Position numbers and translations under genes: made by a program. The notes below the pieces were generated by a model. The model ran no database searches. It was given only the letters and a program-made list of their open reading frames with translations, and was not told where the DNA came from. A stretch of DNA of 55,152 nucleotides, from assembly GCA_902799965.1 (NCBI GenBank), contig CADCCO010000019.1:1-55152 (forward strand), read 5' to 3'. The first letter of the stretch is position 1, and each line of letters begins with the position of its first letter. The DNA is from an uncultured Spirochaetaceae bacterium (GTDB lineage: Bacteria; Spirochaetota; Spirochaetia; Treponematales; Treponemataceae). This document shows positions 1 through 7,164 of this stretch, in pieces.

Positions 1-69
1 TGTAACTTCTCCAATCGCGACGCGAACGGCGCTTGTTCCAATGTCAAGGCCGACAATTATATCACTCAA
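1..69 (-). CDS. ftsA: FtsA, cell-division actin-like ATPase (N-terminal fragment)
   Basis: Only the first 23 codons are inside the window. They read MSDIIVGLDIGTSAVRVAIG followed by EVT, and the DIGT-x-x-x-R pattern is the phosphate-1 loop of the FtsA/actin superfamily. FtsA tethers the FtsZ ring to the membrane. I place the start at a TTG (69-67) because a GGAGG lies five bases upstream (79-75). The in-frame ATG at 81 is itself part of that Shine-Dalgarno and is less likely. The TTG overlaps the ftsQ stop, so the two genes are translationally coupled. Seen: the frame and motif. Inferred: identity from position after ftsQ. Confidence 0.85.
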   Translation of the reverse strand, partial: MSDIIVGLDIGTSAVRVAIGEVT

Positions 70-898
70 GATTTCCTCCATGCGGCGTTCTGTAAGAAAC
101 CGAGCCGTAACGCAAGTCAATTTCGGTGGCGTTGGGCTCAATTGAATTTACAACTTCCAGCGCTACCATCATATACTGAAGAGCCTCTTCATTCAAGACT
201 CTGTCGGTCAAAACGCGCGCCCGCGAATTTACCGGAATTATCATCAATTCGTAGTTGCCGTACTTTTTGGGAAGAACGCAAATTTCGGAAACGGCGGCGA
301 AATACTTTTGCGGAAGCGAGCGTATTTTGTCAATTTGGTCAATCAGAGTTCTGTACTTTGCGGGAATTCTCATTCCGCCCGAAAGGAATTCGACCGGCAG
401 GCCCGACACAATAGGAACTGACCCGTCCGACTCAAAGTTAGGACACTCAAACAAAACGCAGTTTTTGTCAATTTGAACAGGAACGGTTTTTCCGCCGTCG
501 CTCACAAATGCAAGGGCGACAGGCTCGCGCTCATGCGCCTTGATTATGACTTTGTCCGGAAAGCGCTTTTCAATCTCAACCGACTCAATTCCGCTTATGG
601 CAGAAACGCGCGCCGCCAAAGCAGCAATGTCAATCGTGTAAAAATTTCCCAAGCGCAACCCGGCGATTTCTTTTTGCAAGTCCTCGGCGGTGTAATTTTT
701 TAGACCAGAGTAAACTAAGCGCGGAGCGCGAGCGCTGGGCTGGACAAACTTGTAAAGCAAAATTTCAATCGCCAAGAGGCCGCACAAAACGCCCACCACA
801 ATTTTTATCGCGCGGAAAAACTTGTCGTCGCTCTTTTCCGCAGGCCTTTTGTTTATTATGAATTGGTCAAATTCGCTGACCGCGCTATAGTCGCTCAT
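62..898 (-). CDS. ftsQ: FtsQ/DivIB cell-division protein with POTRA domain
   Basis: 278 residues. It has a cytoplasmic tail, one membrane segment near residues 31-50, then a periplasmic region that fits POTRA plus FtsQ domains (SGLKNYTAEDLQKEI, later PDKVIIKAHEREPVA, the conserved 'P-x-x-v-x-v-x-E-R-x-P' signature). FtsQ links FtsB/FtsL to FtsW/FtsI at the septum. Its start overlaps the ftsW end by 14 bases, with GAGG upstream. The gene follows ftsW and precedes ftsA, the standard dcw order. Sequence identity between FtsQ proteins is low, so the call rests on topology, the signature and context. Confidence 0.88.
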   Translation of the reverse strand: MSDYSAVSEFDQFIINKRPAEKSDDKFFRAIKIVVGVLCGLLAIEILLYKFVQPSARAPRLVYSGLKNYTAEDLQKEIAGLRLGNFYTIDIAALAARVSAISGIESVEIEKRFPDKVIIKAHEREPVALAFVSDGGKTVPVQIDKNCVLFECPNFESDGSVPIVSGLPVEFLSGGMRIPAKYRTLIDQIDKIRSLPQKYFAAVSEICVLPKKYGNYELMIIPVNSRARVLTDRVLNEEALQYMMVALEVVNSIEPNATEIDLRYGSVSYRTPHGGNLE

Positions 899-2096
899 AC
901 ACGCCCGCCTCGTTCAACACTTCCAAAGCGCCATCGTCGCTTTCGTCATTTTCCGTTTCCTCGCTTGAATCGCACCCGCCCCGCGCCGCGTTAATCATAA
1001 AGCCGCACATGCAAAGGGTCACTATCATCGAAGAGCCTCCCGCGCTAAAAAACGGAAGGGGAATTCCAGTAGAAGGTATCGCTCCGCAAACGACAGAAAC
1101 GTTCGCCAGAGACTGAAAGAAAATTATCGCCATGCAGCCGAATGTTCCAATCGCGCCAAAACGGTCAGGACAAACAAAGGCGCTCTTAAAGGCGCGCCAC
1201 GCAAAGACGCACAAAATCACAAAATAGAGCGCCACGCCCACAAAGCCCATCGCCTCTGTCCAGCCGGCAAAAATGTAGTCGGCCTGCACTTCGGGAATCG
1301 AATTCAATTTTGTAAGCCCGTTTCCGATTCCCTGCCCCCAAAAGCCGCCCGCGCCGATCGCCCTAAGCGAAGCGTTCGTTTGGTAGTTCACGCCCTGGCT
1401 GAACTGCTCAGGATGCAAGTAGCCGGCGATGCGCTCCATGCGGTAAGGCTCCCAGACAATCATCATCGCCAAAGCGGGCAGCCCAATCGCCGCCATCGGA
1501 ATCAACCACAAAGTTTTTATTCCGCTCACAAAAAACAAAAGCAGGCAAATCAAGAACAAGAACAAGCCCGTCGAAAAATCCTTTTCAGCGAAAATCAGCG
1601 AAACAAAAAGCGTCATGACGACAACGGCGGGAAAAACGCTCCGCTCGTCCGAATCCCTTTCCTTTTGATACTTGTCAAAGAAATTCGCCAAGTAAAGGAC
1701 CAGCGCGAATTTCGCCAACTCCGAAGGCTGAAACCTAAAGAAAGGCAGCTTGACCCAGCGCTTGGCGCCGTTGCGCTCTTCGTTAAACGCGGGAACAAAA
1801 GTCGCCAGCAAAAGGACGACGCACACAAGCATTACAAGCGGAAGAATCTTCCTTACTTTTGAAAGCGGCGCGAAGGCAAAGAACAAAAGCCCCGCAAGCC
1901 CCACGGCGCTCGCGAAAAGCTGACGCCTCACAAGCAAAAACTCGTCGCCAAAAACTTTCGAGCAGTAAGCGGCCGAGCAAACGTAAAGAGCGCCGATTCC
2001 TATGCCCCACATCAAAATGATTGAGACAATCAAGCCGGTGTCGCTTTTTTTGTATTGAGAAAGAGGCTTGTCAGGATAAAAAGTGTATCCGCTCAT
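885..2096 (-). CDS. ftsW: FtsW, SEDS-family septal peptidoglycan glycosyltransferase
   Basis: 403 residues from the ATG at 2096, which follows the murF stop by one base; a longer frame from 2126 exists but would overlap murF. About ten hydrophobic segments. SEDS landmarks are visible: KRW-KLP-x-RFQPSELAKFA, the long loop with YRMERIAGYLHPE and G-x-G-x-GQGIGNGLTKL, and the C-terminal IPSTGIPLPFFSAGGSS motif. FtsW polymerises lipid II at the division site with a partner class B PBP, which is not in this window. The dcw location favours FtsW over RodA. Confidence 0.93.
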   Translation of the reverse strand: MSGYTFYPDKPLSQYKKSDTGLIVSIILMWGIGIGALYVCSAAYCSKVFGDEFLLVRRQLFASAVGLAGLLFFAFAPLSKVRKILPLVMLVCVVLLLATFVPAFNEERNGAKRWVKLPFFRFQPSELAKFALVLYLANFFDKYQKERDSDERSVFPAVVVMTLFVSLIFAEKDFSTGLFLFLICLLLFFVSGIKTLWLIPMAAIGLPALAMMIVWEPYRMERIAGYLHPEQFSQGVNYQTNASLRAIGAGGFWGQGIGNGLTKLNSIPEVQADYIFAGWTEAMGFVGVALYFVILCVFAWRAFKSAFVCPDRFGAIGTFGCMAIIFFQSLANVSVVCGAIPSTGIPLPFFSAGGSSMIVTLCMCGFMINAARGGCDSSEETENDESDDGALEVLNEAGVYERL

Positions 2097-2097
2097 T

Positions 2098-3600
2098 TTA
2101 AGCCGACAAAGCCTCCCTTGCATCAAGTTTTTTCGCTATCATGTCAAAGTTCATTGAATGGGAAGCTTTAAGCAAAATAAAGTCGTCGTCCTTGGCGTAA
2201 TCCAAGATGAAAGCGCTAACGGCGTCAACGTCGGCGCTCGAAAAATACTGGACGTTGTCAAAGCCCGAAAGCTTGGCGGCCTTGGCGCCGTTTTCCATTT
2301 CCGGGCCTACAAAAACAATCAAGTCGGGCTTGCTCAAAGTCGCCAAAGCGCCGATTCTCGAATGCTCTTCGGCGGAAGTTTCGCCAAGCTCTTTCATGTC
2401 TCCCAGAACAAAAATCATCCGTCCCTTTATTTCAAGCGAGCCGCAAAGATTTATCGCCTTTTCCATTGAATCTGGATTCGCGTTGTAGCAGTCATACATC
2501 AACATAACTTTTTTGCTTTCTCCCTTGGAATTCTTTTTTGTATTTATTATGACGGCGCTGCTCCGTCCGTTCACGCTTTCAACAGCCTCAACGCCCGCGC
2601 GGATCTGTTCCGAGCCAAGGCCCAAAATTTTCGCGCATGCGACGCAAGCGAGCGCGTTGGTGTAATTGTAAATGCCCGGCACCTTCAAGCGCGCCTCAAC
2701 GCCGTCAATGGCAAAGCGCGTTCCGGCCAAGCCGTCGTTGCTTATAAAGCTAACGCCGCTTTCCGATTCGGGAACGTTCTTTCCAAAACGGACGACCTTT
2801 CCCTTTACGCCTTCCGAAATGAAATTGGCAAAATCGTCGTCGGCTGGAACAAAGGCCGCGCCGTTTTCTTTTATGTAAGAGAAAATCTTTCGCTTTTCGC
2901 GCGCGATGTTTTCGCGGCTTCCAAGGATTCCTATGTGCGCTGTTCCAATGTTCGTTATTATCGCGTAATTCGGCTCAAGCACGCGGGCAATCTCGCCAAT
3001 TTCATTTTCGCGGTTCATGCCCATTTCAAAAACGCCGGCCTCGTGTTCCGCGCGAATGTTAAAGACGCTAAGCGGCAAGCCTGTTTCAGAATTAAAGTTT
3101 CCTTCGGTGGCGACCACCTTGTATTTTTGCCGCAAGACGGAAGCCAAAATTTCTTTGGTCGTCGTCTTGCCGCTGGAACCGGTGATTCCGATTTTTATAA
3201 GGTTTGGAAATTTCCGGACATAGGCGCGGGCCGCGTCTTGCAAAGCCTTCATGTTGTTTTCAACCGCGATGAAAGTTTTGTCCAAATTTTCGCTCGCAAG
3301 CTTAAAGTAATATTCAGAATTTTTTTCGTAAACCGAATTGGTCACAAACACGGCCGTGGCGCCAGCCTCAAGCGCGGCCGGAATGTATTTATGCCCGTCT
3401 TGGTTTTCTCCGATGAGGGGAACAAAAAGGCTTCCGGGCTTTACGGCGCGGCTGTCTGTGGTGACAGAAGAAAAGACAAAAATGTCCTGATTGCGAGCAA
3501 AGCCGATGTACTTTCCGTACACGCTTTTCAGCAGCTCGTCAAAGGACATGAGAGAGTCTTTTGCCTGTAGATTTCCGTTCCCACCCATTTTAAAACCCAA
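2098..3600 (-). CDS. murF: MurF, UDP-MurNAc-tripeptide--D-alanyl-D-alanine ligase
   Basis: Up to 500 residues; it adds D-Ala-D-Ala to UDP-MurNAc-tripeptide in the cytoplasm. The Mur-ligase P-loop GITGSSGKTTTKE is present, preceded by the N-terminal substrate domain (TTDSRAVKPGSLFVPL) and followed by the EMGMNRENEIGEIA central-domain motif and the C-terminal YNANPDSM motif. The start is uncertain: 3600 gives 17 extra N-terminal residues, while the ATG at 3549 (MSFDELLKS) matches where the family normally begins. Neither has a strong Shine-Dalgarno. It sits between ftsL and ftsW. No ftsI lies between them, unlike many dcw clusters. Confidence 0.94.
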   Translation of the reverse strand: MGFKMGGNGNLQAKDSLMSFDELLKSVYGKYIGFARNQDIFVFSSVTTDSRAVKPGSLFVPLIGENQDGHKYIPAALEAGATAVFVTNSVYEKNSEYYFKLASENLDKTFIAVENNMKALQDAARAYVRKFPNLIKIGITGSSGKTTTKEILASVLRQKYKVVATEGNFNSETGLPLSVFNIRAEHEAGVFEMGMNRENEIGEIARVLEPNYAIITNIGTAHIGILGSRENIAREKRKIFSYIKENGAAFVPADDDFANFISEGVKGKVVRFGKNVPESESGVSFISNDGLAGTRFAIDGVEARLKVPGIYNYTNALACVACAKILGLGSEQIRAGVEAVESVNGRSSAVIINTKKNSKGESKKVMLMYDCYNANPDSMEKAINLCGSLEIKGRMIFVLGDMKELGETSAEEHSRIGALATLSKPDLIVFVGPEMENGAKAAKLSGFDNVQYFSSADVDAVSAFILDYAKDDDFILLKASHSMNFDMIAKKLDAREALSA

Positions 3601-3611
3601 AGAGCCGCTTT

Positions 3612-3899
3612 TCAGCGGCGCATCTCCACGCGCACAATTTCTTCAGACTCGGCCTTGCGCATGCCAAGCTCCTCTTCGGCAATCTTGCCTATTCGCTCTC
3701 CGCTTGAAAGCAAACTTATGTCCGTTATCAAGCGCTTGTTTTCTTCCACCAGCTCAACTTGCTTTTGCTCAAGCGCCTTTATCTCGTTCTGGGCCTTCAT
3801 GTAGCGGTCGGCTTGAACGGCGTTGAGCGCGAACAAAATCGGAACCAAGGCCGCGCAGACAATGACAAAAATTTTCCAAAACAAATCGCGGCCTTTCAT
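3612..3899 (-). CDS. ftsL: FtsL-like small bitopic division protein
   Basis: 95 residues: short basic N-terminus, one membrane helix at about 8-25, then a heptad-rich stretch (ADRYMKAQNEIKALEQKQVE onwards) predicted as coiled coil. The size, topology and place between rsmH and murF are those of FtsL, the FtsQ/FtsB partner. There is essentially no sequence signature beyond this, so it could also be described as a septum-formation-initiator-like protein. Its ATG overlaps the rsmH stop by four bases (ATGA), implying coupled translation. Confidence 0.8.
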   Translation of the reverse strand: MKGRDLFWKIFVIVCAALVPILFALNAVQADRYMKAQNEIKALEQKQVELVEENKRLITDISLLSSGERIGKIAEEELGMRKAESEEIVRVEMRR

Positions 3900-4885
3900 A
3901 TTTCCTCCAATCCAACAACCATGCGGACTTCCTCCGCGTCCCTTATCTTTCTAACCGCCCTAAGCTTGGCGCTTCTTGACGGCGAATTTCTTTTAATCTC
4001 TTCGTCGCTGGGGCCGCGCGGCTTTCTTGTCAAAAGCTCGGCGCAAGCCCTTCCGCCGCAAACGCACTTTGGCGCGCTGGGCGGGCAAACGCATTCTTTT
4101 CCCAAGTTGCGGAAAAAGCCTTTCACTATCCTGTCCTCAAGGGAATGGAAAGTGATAACGCCCATCTTGCCGCCCGGCTCCAAAACCTTAAAGGCGTCGA
4201 ACAAAGCGCGCGGCAAATGCCCCAACTCGTCGTTCACCGCAATCCGCAAGGCCTGGAAAGTTCTTGTGGCCGGATGAATTTTTTCGCGCGCGTAGCGTCC
4301 GCCGACCGCCGCCTCGATAATTTGCGCAAGCGCGGCGCTCGTCTCAATCGGCGCGGAAGAGCGCGCTTGGACAATCGCGGCGGCAATGCGGCGGCTCAAC
4401 CTTTCTTCGCCGTAAAGGTAAATCAAGTCGGCCAAATCGCGCTCGTTTGTTTCATTAACGATGTCGGCGGCGCTTCTTCCCTTTGACGGGTCAATCCTCA
4501 TGTCCAGCGGCTCTTCGCTTCTGAACGAAAAGCCCCGCCCCGACAGCTCGTAATGAAAAATCGAAATGCCCAAGTCGAACAAAATCAAATTCGGCCTAGG
4601 CAAATCTTCGGGATAGCTTGAATAAAAATCGTTGAACCACCCGTTGTAAAAACGCGCCCTCTCGCCAAAAGCGGCGAGGCGCTCCTTCGCGCGCGCTTGA
4701 ATCGCTTGGTCAGCGTCAACGCCGCAAAGGCTAAGACCCGGATACATCCGCAAAAACGCCTCGCTGTGACCGCCTTCCCCTAAAGTCGAGTCAATCATAA
4801 AAGCGTTTTTTTCATACGGCTCTCCGACCGGCGAAAGTTCCTCCAAACATTCCGCCAAGAGAACCGGCGTATGAACCGGCGTCAT
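3896..4885 (-). CDS. rsmH: RsmH (MraW), 16S rRNA m4C1402 methyltransferase
   Basis: 329 residues from the ATG at 4885, preceded by GGTGGG; a start at 4924 would add 13 residues but the family begins close to the HTPVLL motif seen here. SAM-binding motif DSTLGEGGHSEAFL, then CGVDADQ, FDLGISIFHYEL-SGRGFSFR-EPLDMRID, typical of RsmH. The insert KECVCPPSAPKCVCGG is the cysteine-bearing loop found in this family. It methylates N4 of C1402 in 16S rRNA. Second gene of the dcw operon after mraZ. Confidence 0.95.
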   Translation of the reverse strand: MTPVHTPVLLAECLEELSPVGEPYEKNAFMIDSTLGEGGHSEAFLRMYPGLSLCGVDADQAIQARAKERLAAFGERARFYNGWFNDFYSSYPEDLPRPNLILFDLGISIFHYELSGRGFSFRSEEPLDMRIDPSKGRSAADIVNETNERDLADLIYLYGEERLSRRIAAAIVQARSSAPIETSAALAQIIEAAVGGRYAREKIHPATRTFQALRIAVNDELGHLPRALFDAFKVLEPGGKMGVITFHSLEDRIVKGFFRNLGKECVCPPSAPKCVCGGRACAELLTRKPRGPSDEEIKRNSPSRSAKLRAVRKIRDAEEVRMVVGLEEI

Positions 4886-4920
4886 TTTTTCCCACCCATT
4901 ATTGCCTGATGGCAAAATTC

Positions 4921-5364
4921 TCAAAACACAATCGCGCCCAATTCCTCGGCCGCGCTGTCAATTGAAGAAGCGTTCTCCTCCAAATACTTTTCGTAGCTCT
5001 CGGCGTCCCAAAGCTCCATGTACTTGTCAACGCCCAAAAGAACGCAGTCTTTTGTAAGCCCGGCGCTTTCGCGCAAGGTTTGCGCTATGGAAAGGCGGCC
5101 GCTCTTGTCAATCTCTATCTCCGTGGCGGGCGAAATCAAATGCCTCAAAACCGAACGGTGATTCGGATTAAAGGGCGAAGCCTTTTCCATAACTGAAGAG
5201 CTGATTTTTTCCCATTCGTCGGGAGTAAAAAGCCAAAGGCATTTGTCAAAGCCGCGGGTAACGACCAAGGAGGCGCAGTCAAGCGCGGCCTTAATTTTGG
5301 CCGGAAGAGAAATTCTTCCCTTTTCGTCCAATGTTGTCGAATACTCGCCCGTCAAACCTTTCAT
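4921..5364 (-). CDS. mraZ: MraZ, transcriptional repressor of the dcw operon
   Basis: 147 residues from the ATG at 5364. Two SpoVT/AbrB-like repeats are visible: TGEYSTTLDEKGRISLPAKI near the N-terminus and ATEIEIDKSGRLSIAQTLRE in the middle, each with the D-x-x-GR-x-x-(I/L)-P/A core. MraZ is a DNA-binding protein that represses its own operon in other bacteria by binding TGG-containing direct repeats. Such repeats lie directly upstream and run up to the start codon. An in-frame GTG at 5379 lies inside these repeats and is less likely. First gene of the cluster. Confidence 0.94.
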   Translation of the reverse strand: MKGLTGEYSTTLDEKGRISLPAKIKAALDCASLVVTRGFDKCLWLFTPDEWEKISSSVMEKASPFNPNHRSVLRHLISPATEIEIDKSGRLSIAQTLRESAGLTKDCVLLGVDKYMELWDAESYEKYLEENASSIDSAAEELGAIVF

Positions 5365-5365
5365 G

Positions 5366-5409
5366 CCACAAAATTCCACTTTTTACCACAAAAATCCACT
5401 TTATGACCA
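5366..5409 (-). promoter_or_regulatory. MraZ-box array: five TGG motifs at 10-11-base steps
   Basis: On the minus strand TGG occurs at 5409-5407, 5398-5396, 5388-5386, 5378-5376 and 5368-5366. The spacings are 11, 10, 10 and 10 bases, so one motif falls on the same DNA face per turn. The last four are GTGG alternating between AAAGTGG and TTTGTGG contexts. MraZ operators in Escherichia coli and Mycoplasma are tandem repeats of the same kind with about ten-base period. The array covers the transcription start and ends two bases before the ATG, a good position for autorepression. Confidence 0.8.
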
Positions 5410-5436
5410 TTTTACCCTAAAATTTGATAATGTCAA
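5409..5436 (-). promoter_or_regulatory. Sigma-70-type promoter of the mraZ/dcw operon
   Basis: Reading leftwards: -35 TTGACA at 5436-5431, a 16-base spacer, -10 TAAAAT at 5414-5409. Transcription should start near 5402, about 38 bases before the mraZ ATG. The first TGG of the MraZ ladder overlaps the -10 edge. Seen directly; activity is inferred. Confidence 0.82.
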
Positions 5437-5468
5437 CTAAAAAAAGCGCCGATAATGTTAAAAATTTT

Positions 5469-5488
5469 GTTATTTAATAAAAAATAAC
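5469..5488. repeat. AT-rich perfect inverted repeat between divergent genes
   Basis: Arms GTTATTT (5469-5475) and AAATAAC (5482-5488) with a six-base AT spacer lie between the mraZ promoter and the divergent gene at 5510. It may be an operator for the latter. Followed by a -10-like TATAGT at 5499-5504, five bases before the ATG, with no good -35 and no Shine-Dalgarno. Confidence 0.45.
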
Positions 5489-5509
5489 TAGCCTACTGTA
5501 TAGTTTTTT

Positions 5510-6250
5510 ATGATAAATACGCTGAATGAAAGCCAATTGCACAAGGCGCTAAAGACCTTTTACGCCGTCCAATTTTCCGCGCAAGAAGAGGTAAAACTGG
5601 GCCGCTGGTATTGCGATTTAGTCTGCCCGGACAAAAGAGTCGTTGAAATTCAAACAAAGAATGTAGGCGCGCTAAAAGAAAAAATTCACTGGCTGCTGAA
5701 AGAAGGCCGGCGCGTCATGGTGGTCCACCCGATAATCGCCCAAAAAACGATAGAAACTTACGGCCAAGACGGCGCCCTTATTTCGCGCCGCAAAAGCCCC
5801 AAAAAAGAAAGCCTTTGGTCGGAGCTTCGCGAATTCACTTCGCTCGCTGAATTTCTTTGCGACAAAAAGCTTTCAATCCTTATGCCGGAAATAACGATGG
5901 CGGAAAAGCGCGTCCAGTCCGAAGAAGCCCAACAGTCCAAGAACAAGCGGCGGCGCTTTAAAAAATCATGGCAAAAAACCGACAAGGCGCTCTTGACAAT
6001 CGGCGCCACATACAAGCTTTGCGGAAAAAAAGATTGGCTTTCCCTGCTGCCCCGCGCGGCCTTGCGCCCCGACGCCGAGCCCTTTAGCGCCGCCACAATT
6101 CGCGACGCGTTCATCGCCGAGCAAAAAAAAGAGGCCGCGCCTCACGCGAACCTCTTGCTCTGGCTCTTGCGCAAGGCGAGCCTAATAATACGCGTCCCGC
6201 ACGAGGGCCGCGCGTTCTTCTACGTCTGGTCAAGGCGCGCTTCGCTCTAG
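5510..6250 (+). CDS. Uncharacterised protein, possible PD-(D/E)XK nuclease-like N-terminus
   Basis: 246 residues, not recognised as a named family. Residues 30-51 form a hairpin-like LGRWYCDLVCPDKRVVEIQT pattern with D36, E46, Q48 and K50. This D-x9-E-x-Q arrangement resembles the core of restriction-endonuclease-like folds, preceded by a helix rich in charged residues. Residues 145-160 are very basic (KNKRRRFKKSW), and the C-terminal 80 residues could be a small helical or winged-helix domain. It is transcribed divergently from mraZ and convergently to sod. No Shine-Dalgarno is visible. The nuclease idea is inference only; a nucleic-acid-binding role is equally possible. Confidence 0.6.
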   Translation: MINTLNESQLHKALKTFYAVQFSAQEEVKLGRWYCDLVCPDKRVVEIQTKNVGALKEKIHWLLKEGRRVMVVHPIIAQKTIETYGQDGALISRRKSPKKESLWSELREFTSLAEFLCDKKLSILMPEITMAEKRVQSEEAQQSKNKRRRFKKSWQKTDKALLTIGATYKLCGKKDWLSLLPRAALRPDAEPFSAATIRDAFIAEQKKEAAPHANLLLWLLRKASLIIRVPHEGRAFFYVWSRRASL

Positions 6251-6305
6251 GCCTTGACTCAGCCGTTTTGCGTCGCGAATAAGATTATCGCGCCGCAATA
6301 TCTCA
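6251..6305. repeat. 55-base palindromic intergenic element, copy 1
   Basis: It starts directly after the stop of the plus-strand gene and ends with the TGA stop of sod on the other strand. An imperfect stem TTGCGTCGCGA / TCGCGCCGCAA surrounds a short AT loop. A second copy at 22461-22515 aligns without gaps with about 45 of 55 positions identical and sits in the same convergent position. It may act as a bidirectional terminator or a REP-like element. There is no U-tract. Confidence 0.7.
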
Positions 6306-6914
6306 ATGTGCCGCTTCGTAAAGCGCGGCGACTTTGTTCCAGTCAACAACGTTAAAAAGGTCGGCAACGTAGGCGGCGCGGAGGTTCTTGTACTTTAGGT
6401 AGTAGGCGTGCTCCCAAACGTCAATGCAAAAAATCGGCTGGTCGCCGCTTCCAAGGCTAATCGGGTTGTCTTGGTTCGCGCTTTGGCTTAGGATAAGCGA
6501 GCCGTCCTTTTTAACGCTAAGCCACGCCCAGCCAGAGCCGAACTGTCCGACGGCGAGCGCGGAAATCTTTTCCTTAAATGCGTCGAACGAGCCAAAGGCC
6601 TCGTCAATTTTTTTGGCCAAAGCGCCTGCGGGAACGCCGCCCTTTCCGCCCAGCGCGGCAAAATACAGGTTGTGGTTCCAATAGCCGCCGCCGTTGTTGC
6701 GCAAGGCCTTGCGGAGAGCCTCGTCCTGGACGGAATCAAGGCCGGCCAAGATTTCTTCGGCGGACTTTCCCTCCAATCCGGCTTTTTGAACCGCCTCGTT
6801 AAAGGCCTTTGTGTAGGTGGCGTGGTGCTTTGAATAGTGAGTTTCCACCGTCAAAGCGTCAATTGTCGGCTCCAAAGCGCCGTAAGCATAATCCAATTTC
6901 ACTTGCTCAAACAT
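6303..6914 (-). CDS. sodA: Superoxide dismutase, Mn-type (Fe/Mn family)
   Basis: 203 residues, a normal length for a cytoplasmic Fe/Mn SOD that dismutates superoxide to oxygen and hydrogen peroxide. The four metal ligands are all present: H26, H81 (in WNHNLYF), D165 and H169 (in DVWEHAYYLKYKN). Gly77 and Gln148 (in SANQDNP) are the pair that distinguishes Mn-type from Fe-type enzymes; cambialistic use cannot be excluded. GGAGGAGG stands upstream of the ATG, preceded by eight T's and a strongly folded leader. The C-terminal TGA belongs to the 55-base repeat element. Confidence 0.95.
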   Translation of the reverse strand: MFEQVKLDYAYGALEPTIDALTVETHYSKHHATYTKAFNEAVQKAGLEGKSAEEILAGLDSVQDEALRKALRNNGGGYWNHNLYFAALGGKGGVPAGALAKKIDEAFGSFDAFKEKISALAVGQFGSGWAWLSVKKDGSLILSQSANQDNPISLGSGDQPIFCIDVWEHAYYLKYKNLRAAYVADLFNVVDWNKVAALYEAAH

Positions 6915-6934
6915 ATTACCTCCTCCAAAAAAAA

Positions 6935-7060
6935 GCGGCTCCCAGTCGTGTGTCGGCTTGCAAAACCGCTAGATATCGTCGCTACACATTGTTTGCGCCT
7001 TGAAACTATTTACGTCTGCCGCTAACGCGGCAGGCGCAAACAAAGTGTTTTCGCAAGCCG
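6935..7060 (-). promoter_or_regulatory. Highly structured region upstream of sodA (possible leader or small RNA)
   Basis: Nested complementarity is visible. Outer stem: CGGCTTGC plus AAAAC (6954-6966) against GTTTT-c-GCAAGCCG (7047-7060). Middle stem: 6985-6999 against 7033-7047, 15 pairs with one mismatch. Inner hairpin: CTGCCGC-TAAC-GCGGCAG (7016-7033). The end nearest sod carries CGACTGGGAGCCGC followed by eight T's before the Shine-Dalgarno. On the sod strand GCGGCT near 7062-7057 could pair with either GCAAGCCG-side partners or AGCCGC next to the T's, so alternative folds exist. No known riboswitch class is recognised. Confidence 0.5.
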
Positions 7061-7114
7061 CCCCCACTCCTTCGCGCCGCTTGTTTCTTTACAGCAACCA
7101 ATGTTAAAGCCAAT

Positions 7115-7142
7115 AAAAAAGCCGCCCTATTTTGCGGGCGGC
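7115..7142 (-). terminator. Rho-independent terminator of the flaA operon
   Basis: On the minus strand GCCGCCC, an eight-base loop, GGGCGGC and then TTTTTTATTGG, beginning 22 bases after the second flaA stop. Flanking CCAATAA/TTATTGG extends the symmetry, so it may also stop transcription from the other side. Confidence 0.88.
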
Positions 7143-7164
7143 CCTTATTGGTTAAGAACCTATA

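Noticed and set aside
6954-7060. Integron attC site or tRNA
   Set aside because: No R-box GTTRRRY/RYYYAAC pair, no integrase, and no cloverleaf with CCA or T-arm pattern.
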